Source: Chloranthus sessilifolius (taxonomy: Eukaryota; Streptophyta; Magnoliopsida; Chloranthales; Chloranthaceae). From it: a DNA stretch of 64,000 nt. The first letter of the stretch is position 1, and every line of letters starts with the position of its first letter. A program made the position numbers and the translations under genes. The stretch is taken from the NCBI GenBank assembly GCA_021018995.1, contig CM037596.1, forward strand, positions 87,365,184 to 87,429,183, written 5' to 3'. Shown piece after piece: positions 36,401-46,339 of the stretch. The notes under the pieces were generated by a model. The model was not told the origin of the DNA, did no database searches, and saw only the letters and a list, made by a program, of their open reading frames with translations.

Positions 36401-39400
36401 CTGTAGTCCCTAAACTTTTAGTCTTCACTACACGCCATTGGTGCCTTGCCGCTCATAGTAAAGCAATCATTCGCTCACCAAATTTAGCTTTCGCAACACC
36501 TCGGTACCTTGACCTTGCCTTCACCCCTTTGTTCTCAAGCTTTCCTTCAGTTCGCCCTAGTTCTTAGGTGCTCACCTTCCCACTAGCTCCCCATCGTAAC
36601 GCATCCTGGATTCACCTGGTTCTCTAGTCTCAAAGCCCTCACTTGTTAACTAGCTCGGGGATGTCACGTGTCCTCTTAGCACCACATCGTGTACTGGCAT
36701 CAACCAGCTTTTCAATATCGTCTCTTCCAAATCAAACTCGGCTTTGATGCCAAATTTCACTGAGTCACTTCTTTCAACGTGCCCTCGTATGCGGCGCCTA
36801 ACTTCTCAAGCTAGGCCAGCCTGGCTCTGATACCAAATGTCATAAGAACGTGCCCTCCTGCCCCCGCAGTGCGTCGCTGTAACATGCAACGAAGTCAACT
36901 TATCTCTCTATCAGCTCTGATACCACCCACCTAGAGGACGGGAACTCCTCCTCCATGATTACCTTCTTGCAAGGCCCACCATACCGACACTTTTATACGT
37001 TGCGTTTAAGTCGTCTAGAAATCGAAGTTCAGATATCGAGCAACGTGAACCTCTTTTGATTCAAGAAGTTGGAGAAACCCTAGTAGTAGTAGAAGAAGAA
37101 GAAATCAGAGAAAAGAGAGAGATACGAAGAGAAGCTCTCCTGAGAAGCCTGTGATCCGAGAAGATAAGAAGTTTATAAAATAGGATATCAAGGTCATTTC
37201 ACTAATCACTAAAAAGTATATTTCACGGATTTTGAGGACCCTAAAATACAATGCATCCTGATTATGAGAAAATTTTGGTTTCAGTATAATAGTGAGAAAC
37301 TTTTTTTTCCCAATCATGTTTTTGTAAATTTCCCTTTTCTAAAGTGCCCATACCTAAAACCATCCATGTCTTTGAATCAATGATAGAGATCATTTTTCAT
37401 CCTGATCATCCACACAATAGATCTTGGAATCATGTGCGTACCACCTAGATGAACTCTAATTAACTCCAAACTAAAAGTTTATTGGCAATTTTTTTGTCAA
37501 CCGTCACGCTACTTTTTGGGATGTTTGTCACGTGAAAGCAAAATCTCACAGTTTAATGATAGGCGTTTGAGTCCAAGATTCATTGTATTGGGTATGAAAA
37601 CCATCTCCATCATCTTGATTTAAAGCACGCAATGGTTTTCTTTTTGTTGCCACCTTTACACTTTTGGTGAGTGCAAAAATAGAGGTACCCTTAAAAAAAG
37701 GCTTTTTAAGAATGGTACTTGCTTACTAGCAGGGCTCTCAACGAGCCATGTTTAAGCCGAGCTAGGGTCAGCTTGATGTCAGCTCTCTTATATTCGAGTC
37801 ATGCTCGAGTTGAGCTCTTTTATTTCTTATTAACATTATTTTTTCATTACATTTTAATTTATATGCATTTAAATATTTAAAATTTATAATCTTCTAATTA
37901 AAAGTATTTCACTTTATAGCAAATTAGCATGATCAACGAGAGTCTTAGAGAAGAGAGGAGAGTTAGCAATTGAGGTTTGAGTCGAGAGCTTAAGTATTTA
38001 TAAGTAGAATAGAATTTTTATTTATTAGTTTACTAAAATACCCAAAACCCTTAGCTGATCTTCTAATGATCACTTTATAGGATATTTTAGTAACTTAAGT
38101 TATATATAAATAATATTATATATCGAGTCGAGGAGGCAAGTTATAAATTATCCAACTCATTTACCAAAAAGCTCTTAACTCATAGCTCGGCTTGCAAGCT
38201 AAGTTGAGCTCAAGGTATTTGTGAGTCCATTTTTTTCAAGTCAACCCCAGCGAGTTATCAAAGTTTGCTCGTGCAGTTGAGAGCCCTACTTATTAGTATT
38301 ATGAATTATTGAAATCTTACACGATTGAAAAGGTTGACTAATAGAGTATAGCTATGTTAAAATTTTCTTGTTTTTCATGATGCACAGGCAATGCCTGCCA
38401 GATTCTCTCTCTCCAAGTAAAATGAAAGGCAAGATTGTCTTCTGTGTAAGAGGAAAAGGCACAAGAGTAGGCAAGGGCATGGAGGTCAAGAGGGCCGGCG
38501 GTGCCGGCTACATCCTCGGTAATGCACTCGCAAACGGAGCCGAGATCTCCGTTGATGCACACGTTCTTCCAGCAACTGCCTTGACTTACGATGATGCCGT
38601 CACTATTTTCAATTACATCAGATCTGCCAAGAATCCAACGGCCAAGATTCTTCAGGGGAAGACAGTGATACACACCAAACCAGCACCTTTCATGGCTGCC
38701 TTCTCCTCTACAGGTCCAAATGCTCTAGAGCCCAACATTCTCAAGGTAATACTTATGACATAAAGGAAAGTCCATTTCGCTGATACAAAATCTTTATTGT
38801 ATTAAACGGCCATCGGATCATTATCCCTACGAAATATCTACGGCTCTCAACGGTCCGGACTTTAGCCTGGACCCAACCCAATTCGGCCTGTCATGTGCCC
38901 GGTATGGGCTAAGTAAAGAGACCCAATTCATGAATGAGCTGGCCTGGCCCAATTAGCAATCAGTCTGGATATGGAGTAGCTCCAAGAGGCCTAATTATAA
39001 TGGGCCCCTTTAAGGCCCAGCCTGAACCCGGCCTGGCCCTGCCCATTGAGACCCCTAGAAATATCATTATGTAAAATCGTGGCTACCCAATTTCTGGCAA
39101 CTTGTTTTACTTATCTCTTCTTAATAAAATCTCTAATTAAAGGACCAAGATCTTAGAAGATGAGATACAAGGCTATAAATACCCTAGACTAAATGATTAA
39201 TGCATACGTCTGTACAATCTAAACTGGCTCCTAAACGATACTTAGGATGTTTTATATATATATATATATATATATACATGATTGTATGGTGAAAAGGATT
39301 ATCAGACTCCATGTTGGAGCCCTTGATGCCAATGATCCTGACCGTTCAAGTTTTACGCAGCCTGACATTACAGGGCCGGGCATCAATATATTGGCGGCAT

Positions 39401-41236
39401 GGAGCGAAGCATCATCACCAACAAAGCTGACGTCCGATCATCGACGTGTCAAGTACAACCTTTTATCTGGAACTTCTATGTCATGCCCTCACGTGGCTGC
39501 TGCGGCCGCTTTGATTAAAGCCATCCACCCAGATTGGAGTTCTGCAGCCGTTAGATCTGCTCTCATGACCACAGGTAATACGGTCCATCCCGTCTAATGC
39601 ATTCATCTTCAACATCGGACGGTGTTAAATGTACCAATTTTTTTTCTAATGTTTCTTGAAAATATTCAAATTCAATCCTCATCACCATCATCTTAATCTT
39701 ATCTCATGGTTGATGTGAGTATTATTTCTCCACTTAGAATTCTGATTAGGGCTAAGTTTTCTATCAGGTCTTGTAGCGTCTCACCTTATGCTTTTGGCCT
39801 CACTTAAAGTGAAAAAAAAAATTTCTTTAATTTTTTTTTGAGGATAAAATTTTTTTTTCTTCAGTGGAGGTAATCCAAATTTTCATTTTATATTCTTGTG
39901 TTTAATTTTTTTTTTTTGATACTCCAAACATCCATCTTAGCCTACACATTTCAGCATCATGTACTCTAACATCTTGTCGTTTTCCCATAACCTAACATCC
40001 CACATATAGTAAGGAAAGTCTTTTCATCGCCTTATAAAATTATTCTTTCAATCGAAATAAAATTCTTAGTTCATAGAGTACTTTGCTTGTTTGTCACCAT
40101 CATTATAAAGTAGAGTCTAAATCAAAGGCACTAGATGATTTTTAATTTTAATTAAATCCTCCTCTAAGTGATATGTTTGCTAGATGATTTCTTATTGGGA
40201 AAATTTTTAAAACCTCCCCCCTTTAAAGTTATTTTTCTAAACCCTCCTTATATTTTTTTAAATATCTATGTACTTAAAACTTAGTTATCTAAATGCCCCC
40301 TCAAACATAAATATCCCACCTTAATATTTATATTTTTAATGTAATTTTTGTTTTTTTTTAGATTAAAAATTATTTATTTGTTTACTTATTTTTCATTAAT
40401 TTTATCAAATTTTTTGGATTTTAATTGAATTTTTAAGTAGAGGATTTCTTAGATATTTACAAAAATATGGGGTGGATTCAATAAAAAAAACTTTAAAGGG
40501 AAGAGATTTTAGAAATATTCCCTTTCTTATTAATTAATACATTCGGAAGAAAAAAAAAAAAAAAGGGAAAAGAAAAAAAAAGGGGTAAACTGGAGGTGCT
40601 GAGCAAGAGGATCAACAACCTCTAGCAACCCGAAAAGAAACACAACATTACCATAGCATGTTATTTAATCTAACAGTTTGAACGTGTTATTTGACAGCAA
40701 CGGTCACAAACAACGTCGGAGAGCCCATGACGGACGCCTCCGGCATTCTTGCCGGACCATTCAACTATGGTTCCGGTCACGTAATGCCGGCACATGCAGC
40801 GAATCCCGGCCTCATCTATGATACCTCCTACAACGACTACATCCGCTTCCTATGCGGCTCCAGTGGAGTCGGAACTGACCCTTCCTTCACCTGCCCCATT
40901 ACCCCAATGGAGCCAAGCAATCTCAACCATCCATCCATCGCGATCTCAAAGCTCAATGGAGAGGTTACGGTGACGAGGACGGTCACGAATGTCGGCTATC
41001 GGAAATCTGTGTACACTGTGCAGGTGGAAGCCCCGCCAGGTGTTGATGTTTCGATTTCACCAACGTCTCTATCCTTTAGGAAAGTGGGCCAAAAGAAGAG
41101 CTTTAACGTGACCTTTAGCGAACAAAAAAGCAAGCTTGGTAGGATGGCTGAGAGCGGAGAGTATTTGTTTGGTTGGTACACTTGGACCGATGGGGTTCAT
41201 GTGGTACGCAGCCCCATGGCAGTATCTCTCCAATAG
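24768..41236 (+). CDS. SBT5.6: subtilisin-like serine protease, SBT5.6-like, 10 exons
   Basis: Exons: 24768-24842, 24894-24988, 25078-25175, 25273-25446, 25581-25692, 31122-31686, 34930-35027, 38388-38745, 39361-39574, 40698-41236. They sum to 2328 nt (775 residues), all introns are GT-AG, and the family's usual length is about 770. Residues 1-24 are a signal peptide ([18 protein letters not shown]). From about 26 an I9 propeptide starts [12 protein letters not shown]. Catalytic residues are Asp146 (LLDSG), His219 (DGHGTHT), Asn333 (SAGNDGP) and Ser564 (GTSMSCPH). A PA insert spans about 360-500 and an Fn3-like domain the C-terminus. Blocks such as [32 protein letters not shown] and [12 protein letters not shown] point to SBT5.6. 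The product should be secreted to the cell wall. Oddities: FSSTGPN where Arg is usual, PDITGPG where PDITAPG is usual, and introns up to 5.4 kb. Confidence 0.93.
24843..24893 (+). other. SBT intron 1, 51 nt, in frame and open
   Basis: GTAATTGC..TTAAGCAG, mostly a (CT)n tract. Its length is a multiple of three and it has no stop, so retention would add 17 residues ([17 protein letters not shown]) between signal peptide and propeptide. Splicing is preferred because it restores [12 protein letters not shown], the family pattern. 51 nt is unusually short for a plant intron. Confidence 0.6.
25476..25555. repeat. (AT)n-(GT)n microsatellite in SBT intron 4
   Basis: About 32 AT units followed by about eight GT units, ending 25 bases before exon 5. 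Confidence 0.95.
27029..27260. mobile_element. hAT-type MITE, copy 1
   Basis: Inverted ends TAGGGCTATTAATGGGCCGG and (complement) TAGGGCTCTCAATCGGCCGG, flanked by a perfect 8-bp duplication GTTGCAAC (27021-27028 and 27261-27268). An 8-bp duplication and these ends indicate a hAT-type non-autonomous element, 232 bases. The interior is GGGCC-rich and non-coding. Confidence 0.85.
27530..27860. repeat. CGGTTT-rich degenerate tract
   Basis: Dense GGTTTCGGTT / AACCGAAACC motifs with inverted halves (AACCGAAAT at the left, CGGTTTCGGTTT at the right). Similar tracts lie at about 28790-29100 and 47810-48370. The sequence is compositional and non-coding; it is probably another fold-back MITE family. 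Confidence 0.6.
28790..29100. repeat. second CGGTTT-rich tract
   Basis: Left half GAAATCGAATATTTCGGTTT and right half with TTGAAACCGAAACAA and GGATCGGTTTTGG. Same compositional class as 27530-27860. Confidence 0.55.
29292..29329. repeat. (AT)n microsatellite
   Basis: About 19 uninterrupted AT units in SBT intron 5. Confidence 0.95.
29513..29876. mobile_element. fold-back MITE, family FB-1 (near-complete)
   Basis: Left end GTGTTACTGTCACACCACTT and GGCCACCTCACTTAAAT; right end AATTGAGGTGGCTGTAACAT and AAGTGGTGTGAAA. The two halves are inverted copies over most of the 364 bases, including CAATAGATCTTGAGATCAT against ATGATTTCAAGATCTATT. Non-coding. The superfamily is not clear, and I could not read a target-site duplication with confidence. 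Confidence 0.78.
30192..30352. mobile_element. CACTA-type MITE, copy C
   Basis: Starts CACTACAAAACTACGG and ends CTTATATTTTTGTATTG, with a perfect 3-bp ATT duplication at 30189-30191 and 30353-30355. The interior (GGCACTTATTATTAAAGCAG) matches copy A, so A and C are one subfamily. Confidence 0.8.
30380..30425. repeat. (AT)n microsatellite
   Basis: About 22 AT units, 28 bases after CACTA-type copy C. Confidence 0.95.
31687..34929 (+). other. SBT intron 6 (3243 nt), transposon-rich
   Basis: Contains FB-1 fragments at about 31720-31880, 32110-32365, 32500-32700 and 34300-34490, a Mutator-like MITE (32741-33650) and a GGGCCC-rich hAT-MITE-like segment (about 33838-34020). No additional gene was recognised. 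Confidence 0.75.
32741..33650. mobile_element. Mutator-like MITE, copy 1
   Basis: Left end CAAGATAGTTAAGGCGGTGT and right end CATGACGACTTCGTGACTAT resemble the ends of 56668-57339. Flanks ATGTGTAAG and TCATGTAAG agree in six of nine bases, compatible with a decayed 9-bp duplication. The interior is extremely A+T-rich with a GAGA tract (about 33150-33260). Non-coding. Confidence 0.6.
35292..36989 (-). mobile_element. TRIM/LARD-like non-coding LTR element
   Basis: Two direct repeats, about 35292-35477 and 36838-36989, share GAGGACGGGAACTCCTCCTC, CTTCTTGCAAGGCCCACC and GCAACATGCAAC-type blocks. Next to the second one, on minus, TGGTATCAGAGC (36825-36836) is a perfect initiator-Met tRNA primer site, one base inside an LTR that would run TGTCGGTATGG..CTTATGACA. 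The 1.36-kb interior is C-rich with repeated CACCACATGGC/CACATCGCATGC blocks and no recognisable gag or pol. The lower LTR is longer because of an internal GCGCGCCCTCCTACTCGCGC duplication. Confidence 0.65.
37730..38288. mobile_element. hAT-type MITE, copy 3 (559 bases)
   Basis: Ends CAGGGCTCTCAACGAGCC and (complement) TAGGGCTCTCAACTGCACG, flanked by CTTACTAG (37722-37729) and CTTATTAG (38289-38296), an 8-bp duplication with one mismatch. The interior is A+T-rich with inverted GAGCTCG-type blocks (GAGTTGAGCTC). Confidence 0.8.
38839..39057. mobile_element. hAT-type MITE, copy 2
   Basis: Ends TACGGCTCTCAACGG and (complement) TAGGGGTCTCAATGGGC, flanked by a perfect 8-bp duplication GAAATATC (38831-38838 and 39058-39065). 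219 bases, in SBT intron 8. Interior GGCCTGGCCC-type, non-coding. Confidence 0.85.
39575..40697 (+). other. SBT intron 9 (1123 nt)
   Basis: A+T-rich with A- and T-homopolymers. No mobile element with readable ends and no coding signal. The G|CA phase-1 junction gives MTT-A, as in the family. Confidence 0.7.
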
Positions 41237-41708
41237 GTTATAGTTTGTTGGGGGCCAAAAATGGCTTTTTTTTTTTTTTAAATTAAATTTTCAATAGGGT
41301 AGAGTAAGATGAAATAGTTACTTAAAAAGATCCACAATTGGCAATTATGGACTTTGGAGAAGGGGGTAATTGGAAAAAGGTATTAATATGATTGTCTTAT
41401 TAAATTTTAATATTTTGCATGATGTGTATAACTCTATATGCTAAATAAAAAAAATTACTTCTAATATTATAAGGCAAATCAAGGAATAGTTGATATTTGC
41501 ACCGTTGAATGGTTTTTTTGAAAAGGTGAAATCCATTGCGAGTGTCTTTTCTTTAAAAATATGAAAATATAAATCAAATAACTTTTAAGGCTGGATTTAG
41601 TATTGCTCTTCGGAGGCAAAGAGCAGTTGACTTAATTGCTCTCTTAAAGAGAACTAAAGTACTTTGTGCGAGAACAAAGAGCTCTCTTTCCCTCCAAAGA
41701 GCAATTCC
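41237..41708 (+). other. 3' flank/3' UTR of the SBT gene
   Basis: T-run at about 41268-41280, and AATAAA at about 41445 as a possible polyadenylation signal. Nothing else recognised. Confidence 0.45.
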
Positions 41709-41870
41709 CACTATAAAAAAAAGACTATTAGCGGCAGCCATAAACTGCCGCTATTAACAAAAAACTGTCACTAATATCCTTGTCGCTAATAGTCTTAATA
41801 AATTTTTTTGTTAATAGCGGCACTTTTTGGCAGCAAAAAATCATCACTAATAGTCTTATTTTTTGTAGTG
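41709..41870. mobile_element. CACTA-type MITE, copy D
   Basis: CACTATAAAAAAAAGACTAT at the left and GTCTTATTTTTTGTAGTG at the right, with a perfect 3-bp TCC duplication (41706-41708 and 41871-41873). Inverted AGCGGCAG/CTGCCGCT blocks inside. Confidence 0.85.
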
Positions 41871-43245
41871 TCCAAACACAGCCTAAATGTGTCAAAGTGG
41901 ATGAATGATAGACTTTTATAGGGAGTTTGAGAGTGTTTAAAATCACGTATCTAACCAATCATGCTAGCAAGGGTTGTTAAAAAAAAAAAAACAAAAAACA
42001 AACCTGAACTCCGAGGCGATCCAGTGTGAACAATTTGAAGCCGCTTTCCAAGCCATCGAGTTGTGGATTGCCGATTGGATTTTTGAAGTCTATTAGCAAT
42101 GCAGTGCCTTTAATTCAAACCCAAAACCCAAGATTGTGCTGAAAAATGATATCAATAGTCTAAATCAAAGCAATCAACGGTACAAGCATGTGAAACCCAA
42201 GTTGGAAAGAAAGGATTTGTAGTTGTAAATAACGGTACCCCCCCCCAAAACCAACCTCGTCTTCTTCATATGACCCTTTCCATGGCCGATCCACAAAAAC
42301 CAACTTCGTCTTTTTCATACAACCATTTCTATGGTCGATCCACAAAAATCACTTCATCTTCTTCATACACCTTTTCTATGGCAGAACCACAAAACCACTT
42401 CAAGGCACTCCATTACTAATATTGAGCAATGAATTTTGGAAAAGAAGACACCGTAGCTTCGCAGCAGACGACCTGACACTAGTGAAGGGTAGACGTTGGT
42501 AGAAGACAACCTGGTTGGTTTTAGATTTTTTGCTTGGGAAAGAAGTTGAAGTGGAACTGCGTTGAATGTTTGGGGAGAAGATAAAGGCATTTGTGACTTC
42601 AAACTATAGTTTTTATTGAGTCATAATAGTAAGAATGTCTTTACACAATTCTATTAATGTCCGTCTAACAATCAGTACCAGTCAAAGCTAGTCAACTAAT
42701 CGCAAGGGATTTTCTACACAAATGCTGCCAATCAAAGGGTTGAAAAATAAATATGCATAACACAAGGGGCGGAGTGTAATTTCGCAATAACATAGGAGGC
42801 TAAATGCAAAAATCCCTTAAAAGATTACTTTCAATGTTACAACCCATCTGTTTAATATTGAGATAGATGGGTGCTCCAACGAAAAATTATAAACAGTCGA
42901 GAGATTTTGATAGACAATTTTGCAGACAACTTATATTGCACGACGTGACTGGTTGTAATGCTTAGGCCCCACTACGTGTGCAGCCATTCCCTTACCTACA
43001 GCTTCCTGCAAAGGTACCAAATGTGCTCATGACGAGAGCGCCCCGGAAGAGTAGTTGGAGTAGGCAGAGAGATTTTCCAAACAGACCTTGTATTTGGAAT
43101 AACTCTCCGGAGCCAAAGAGCAGCTCTTTGGCTCCGATGGAAAGCTAAAATTGTGTTCGGTATCACAGCTCTCCACCCTATTTGCTTTGGTAGGGGGCTT
43201 TTTTAAGTGATAAAACAATTATTCTCGTGCTCTTTGCCTAAGAAC
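41871..43245. other. interval with a 50-bp tandem repeat
   Basis: Three diverged copies of a roughly 50-base unit (CCAACCTCGTCTTCTTCATA, then CCATGGCCGATCCACAAAAA) cover 42251-42397. Minus-strand frames here look compositional. No gene recognised up to the copia LTR. Confidence 0.5.
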
Positions 43246-43872
43246 TGCTGAGTGGTGACTTGACTCTCGTGGTCACGACCTCAAGTTTGTGGCCACAAGT
43301 GCACCTCCTTGAAGTTTTGGGTTCAAGCTCGTGCCTGCGAACTTGAGCTCGTGGCCACAACTTCGGGGCTCTTCCAACTCTGGATTCAAACTATTAATGA
43401 GCATTTTCGTCATATGTGATTTTGGGAGTTTATACTTGTATTATATTAACCTAATTAGTGATTACAATTAATAAATGAGATAATTTTCTAGAGAGGGAAA
43501 ACTAGTAAATGCTTTTGAAAGAAAAAAGTATTGAAAAATAGCTTAGGAATTGAAGTATTTGATTGAAATCTTCTTGTGTTGGAATCGTTACTATATTCCA
43601 ACAAATCTCTTATCTCTATTGAAGGATTAAGTCCTTGTTTATTCAGTGTGTTGGTTGTTGAAGATTGTGTGAGATCTTGCTTGAGAGTGCACTAGAGAAA
43701 AGAGAGTGTGTGTGTTATAAACATTCCGAAATATAGTGCATACTTTGTGGACGTAGCCCTAGATTATGTGAATCGCGTAAATTTCTTTGTGTTGTGTGTG
43801 ATTGCTTTTGTTTCTTCTTTTTCTTCTGCCATATTCATCTTGATAGAGCTCAGTGTCTCTCGAATTCTAACA
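43246..43872 (+). repeat. 5' LTR of the copia element
   Basis: TGCTGAGTGGTGACTTGACT to GAATTCTAACA, 627 bases. Relative to the 3' LTR it carries an extra roughly 20-base GGTCACGACCTCAAGTTTGT-type segment, which looks like a short internal duplication. Confidence 0.9.
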
Positions 43873-43873
43873 A

Positions 43874-43887
43874 GTCGTATCAAAGCC
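43874..43887 (+). promoter_or_regulatory. primer binding site of the copia element
   Basis: GTCGTATCAAAGCC is a mutated form of TGGTATCAGAGC, the initiator-Met tRNA complement usual for plant copia elements, one base after the 5' LTR. Confidence 0.75.
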
Positions 43888-43902
43888 AAGGTTTAGATTA
43901 TA

Positions 43903-44780
43903 ATGGCAATGAAGGTATCAAATGCACGATTCGAGGTGGAGAAGTTTTCAGGGAATAATAACGTCGCTCTATAGCAAGTCAGGTTTACAAATCTCCTTGT
44001 CCAACAAGGCATTGACGATGCTCTACTTGGGAAGGAGATACGAAAGAAGACAGAGACGTCCGATGAAGAGTAGACTTCTCTTGATAAGAGAAATGTAAAA
44101 TATTATTCGATTGTGTTTGTCTGATGAAGTTTTGTATAATGTTCTTCACGAAAAGACGACTGTGGATCTGTGAAAGAAGATGAAATCTCTATACATGACA
44201 AAGTCTTTGTCAAACAGGTTCTTCATGAAGAAATAACTCTACACACTTCGTATGAAGGCTATTACTCGTATTCATAATTATTTTAAATTCGTTTAATAAA
44301 ATAATTCATGAACGATTGAGCATTGAGGTGAAGCTTAAAGAAGAAGATCTTATACTTCTCTTACTCACCTCATTGCCTATGTCTTATGAGTGCTTATTGA
44401 TCACATTAATTTATGGTAAGGATACCATAGCCGTCGAAAAAGTGATTGTTGCACTTGCCATTGAAGAAGTGAATGTTGCACTTTTCTCAGATGAATTAAG
44501 AAAACAGCCCAATTCCAACTCTGAAGGGATTAGTCTCTTTAGAGATCACAAAAGAAATAAGTCCAGAGGAGATAATAAATCATCGAGAGGAAATAACATG
44601 TCAAAATCTAGGAGTGACAGAAAGGATGCTATCTTTTACTTTTGTAAATAATCTAAATATATTTGTAAATATTACAAACAGATATTGAATAAAGATAAGT
44701 ATGATGAAGGTACTTCGCCACAAGCCAGTGTTACTAAGTCAGATTTCGGTGAAGATCTATTGTGTGCACTATTAGGCTCC
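43903..44780 (+). pseudogene. copia gag
   Basis: From the ATG at 43903: MAMKVSNARFEVEKFSG, then LLVQQGIDDALLGKEIRK, LYMTKSLSNRFFMKK, LTSLPMSYECLLITLIYGKD and VNVALFSDELRKQ follow the order of plant copia gag (DUF4219/UBN2 region). At least four stops occur, mostly where Trp is expected. The CCHC knuckle after 44600 is eroded (DAIFYFCK then a stop). Confidence 0.82.
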
Positions 44781-44794
44781 AGTCAGGTTGATGA

Positions 44795-45205
44795 AAGATA
44801 GATCTTAGATTAAGGGTCATCGTATCATATGTGTCTATATCGAGATTGGTTTGACTAGTACAAGATAGCCAATGGTGGGACGATTTTAATGGGAAATGAC
44901 AGTATATGTGAAACAGTGGGTATTGGTTCTATCAGAATAAAGATATTTGGTGGTCGTGTTCATACTCTTACTGAAGTTAGGCATGTGTCGGATCTAAAGA
45001 AAAATTCGATCTCACTAGGGGCATTGGATGAGATAGATTGTCAAGTCATCCTAGAATCCAAAAAACTAAAGATTGCACGAGGTGCTATGACCTTGATGAA
45101 AGATAAGAAAATAAGAAATCTTTATATTCTAGTAGGCGACATAATCAGTGATAGTGGTGTTGTAGCTACGAAAGATTCCAATGATCTCTCAGATTTGTAG
45201 TACAA
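44795..45205 (+). pseudogene. copia protease and pre-integrase region
   Basis: Around 44805 the frame reads ILD, stop, GSSYHMCLYRDWF, the copia protease site (normally WILDSG..). Stops replace the Trp before it and the Ser after Asp. Next, GNDSICETVGIGSIRIKIF and TEVRHVSDLKKNSISLGALDEI are the region leading to the GAG_pre-integrase domain. Inactive. Confidence 0.78.
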
Positions 45206-45206
45206 G

Positions 45207-46056
45207 ATGCTTGATCACATGGGTAAACATGAGCTAACAAAACCCAAAAAGAATAAGGTAATTTTTTATATTCAAACTTGTAAACTAAAATTTTGTGAAG
45301 ATTACATCTTTGGAAAGAAAAAGAAAGTTTTTCCACAGGATACTTCGAAGGGCCTAATTGACTACATACATTCAGATGTATGGGTACCGACTAAATTCAT
45401 AGATGACTATTCTAGAAAATTTTGGATATATCCGATTAAGAATAAGTCGGATGTGTTTCAGAAATATAAGCATTGGTAGAGTATGGTTGAAAAGCAAACT
45501 AATAGAAAGGTGAAGGTTCTCAGATAAAAAAATTAGTGGGGAACACTTGTCATCGGATTTTAAAGCTTACTTTGAAAATCAAGGGATTGTTAGGCACTTA
45601 ACAATTCCTGAAAATCCTCAACAAAACGATGTAGTCGAGAGGATGAATATAATACTATTGAAAAAAGCGCGGTGTATGTTGAATCATTCTGGCTTGAGTC
45701 ATGAGTTCTGGGCAGAGGCAGTGAGCATGGCATGTTACTTAGTCAATCGGTCGCCATCAGCGGCGTTGAACTAAAAAACTGCATATGAGGTTTAATATGG
45801 AAGACACAGAAGTTACTCTCACTTAAGGGTGTTTAGATGTGCCGCATATGTATTACTTCAGGGAAGTGAACCATCCAAGTTGAATCTTAAATCTAAAAAG
45901 TGTATCTTGATTGGCTATGGCCAAAGAATAAAAGGTTATCGTTTGTGGGATATACAATCTCATAAAGTGATAATTGAAAGAGATGATACTTTTAATGAAG
46001 ATGAGTTTTTGATGAAAATGGTGAAAGAAAAACCTAAGTCACCTGGTGAACCATAG
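45207..46056 (+). pseudogene. copia integrase
   Basis: 45207-45479 has LDYIHSDVW-like GLIDYIHSDVWVPT and FIDDYSRKFWIYPIKNKSDV, the integrase core with two catalytic Asp. 45547-45774 has HLTIPENPQQNDVVERMN with the third acidic residue, and AVSMACYLVNRSPS. 45829-46056 has FRCAAYVLL, KKCILIGYGQRIKGYRLWD, the C-terminal region before RT. Frames are broken at about 45480-45546 and 45775-45828. Confidence 0.82.
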
Positions 46057-46339
46057 GTACAAGTTGAAGTTGAAAGGGATGAACAAGATGAGAAAAATAA
46101 TGAAGACTCTGAGATAGAGCATAATGACAGTTTCTCAAGACTTGCAGTCTCAGGTGTCGGATCCGGTTCAAGCTACCTTGAGAAGGTCAGAAAGGATAAA
46201 GAAACTTTATGATAAGTTTAAAGATACGTCTTTAACACTACCACTTATCATAGAGAATGGGGAACCAAGCGCAGTTCCAGAAAGCTCAGGTGGATATAGA
46301 GTCACTTCTAAAATATAAGACTTGGGATCTCATGGAACT

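Larger units (their letters stand above)
35028..38387 (+). other. SBT intron 7 (3360 nt)
   Basis: Holds a TRIM/LARD-like element (35292-36989), an FB-1 copy (about 37360-37640) and a 559-base hAT-type MITE (37730-38288). Both splice sites join in frame (GT..CACAG). Confidence 0.75.

Noticed and set aside
35504-36428. Overlapping long frames on both strands in SBT intron 7
   Set aside because: C-rich sequence lowers stop frequency; the region is the interior of a non-coding LTR element and no frame resembles a known protein.
38338-38673. Long minus-strand frame over SBT exon 8
   Set aside because: Shadow of the plus-strand exon, which has clear subtilase similarity and correct splice sites.
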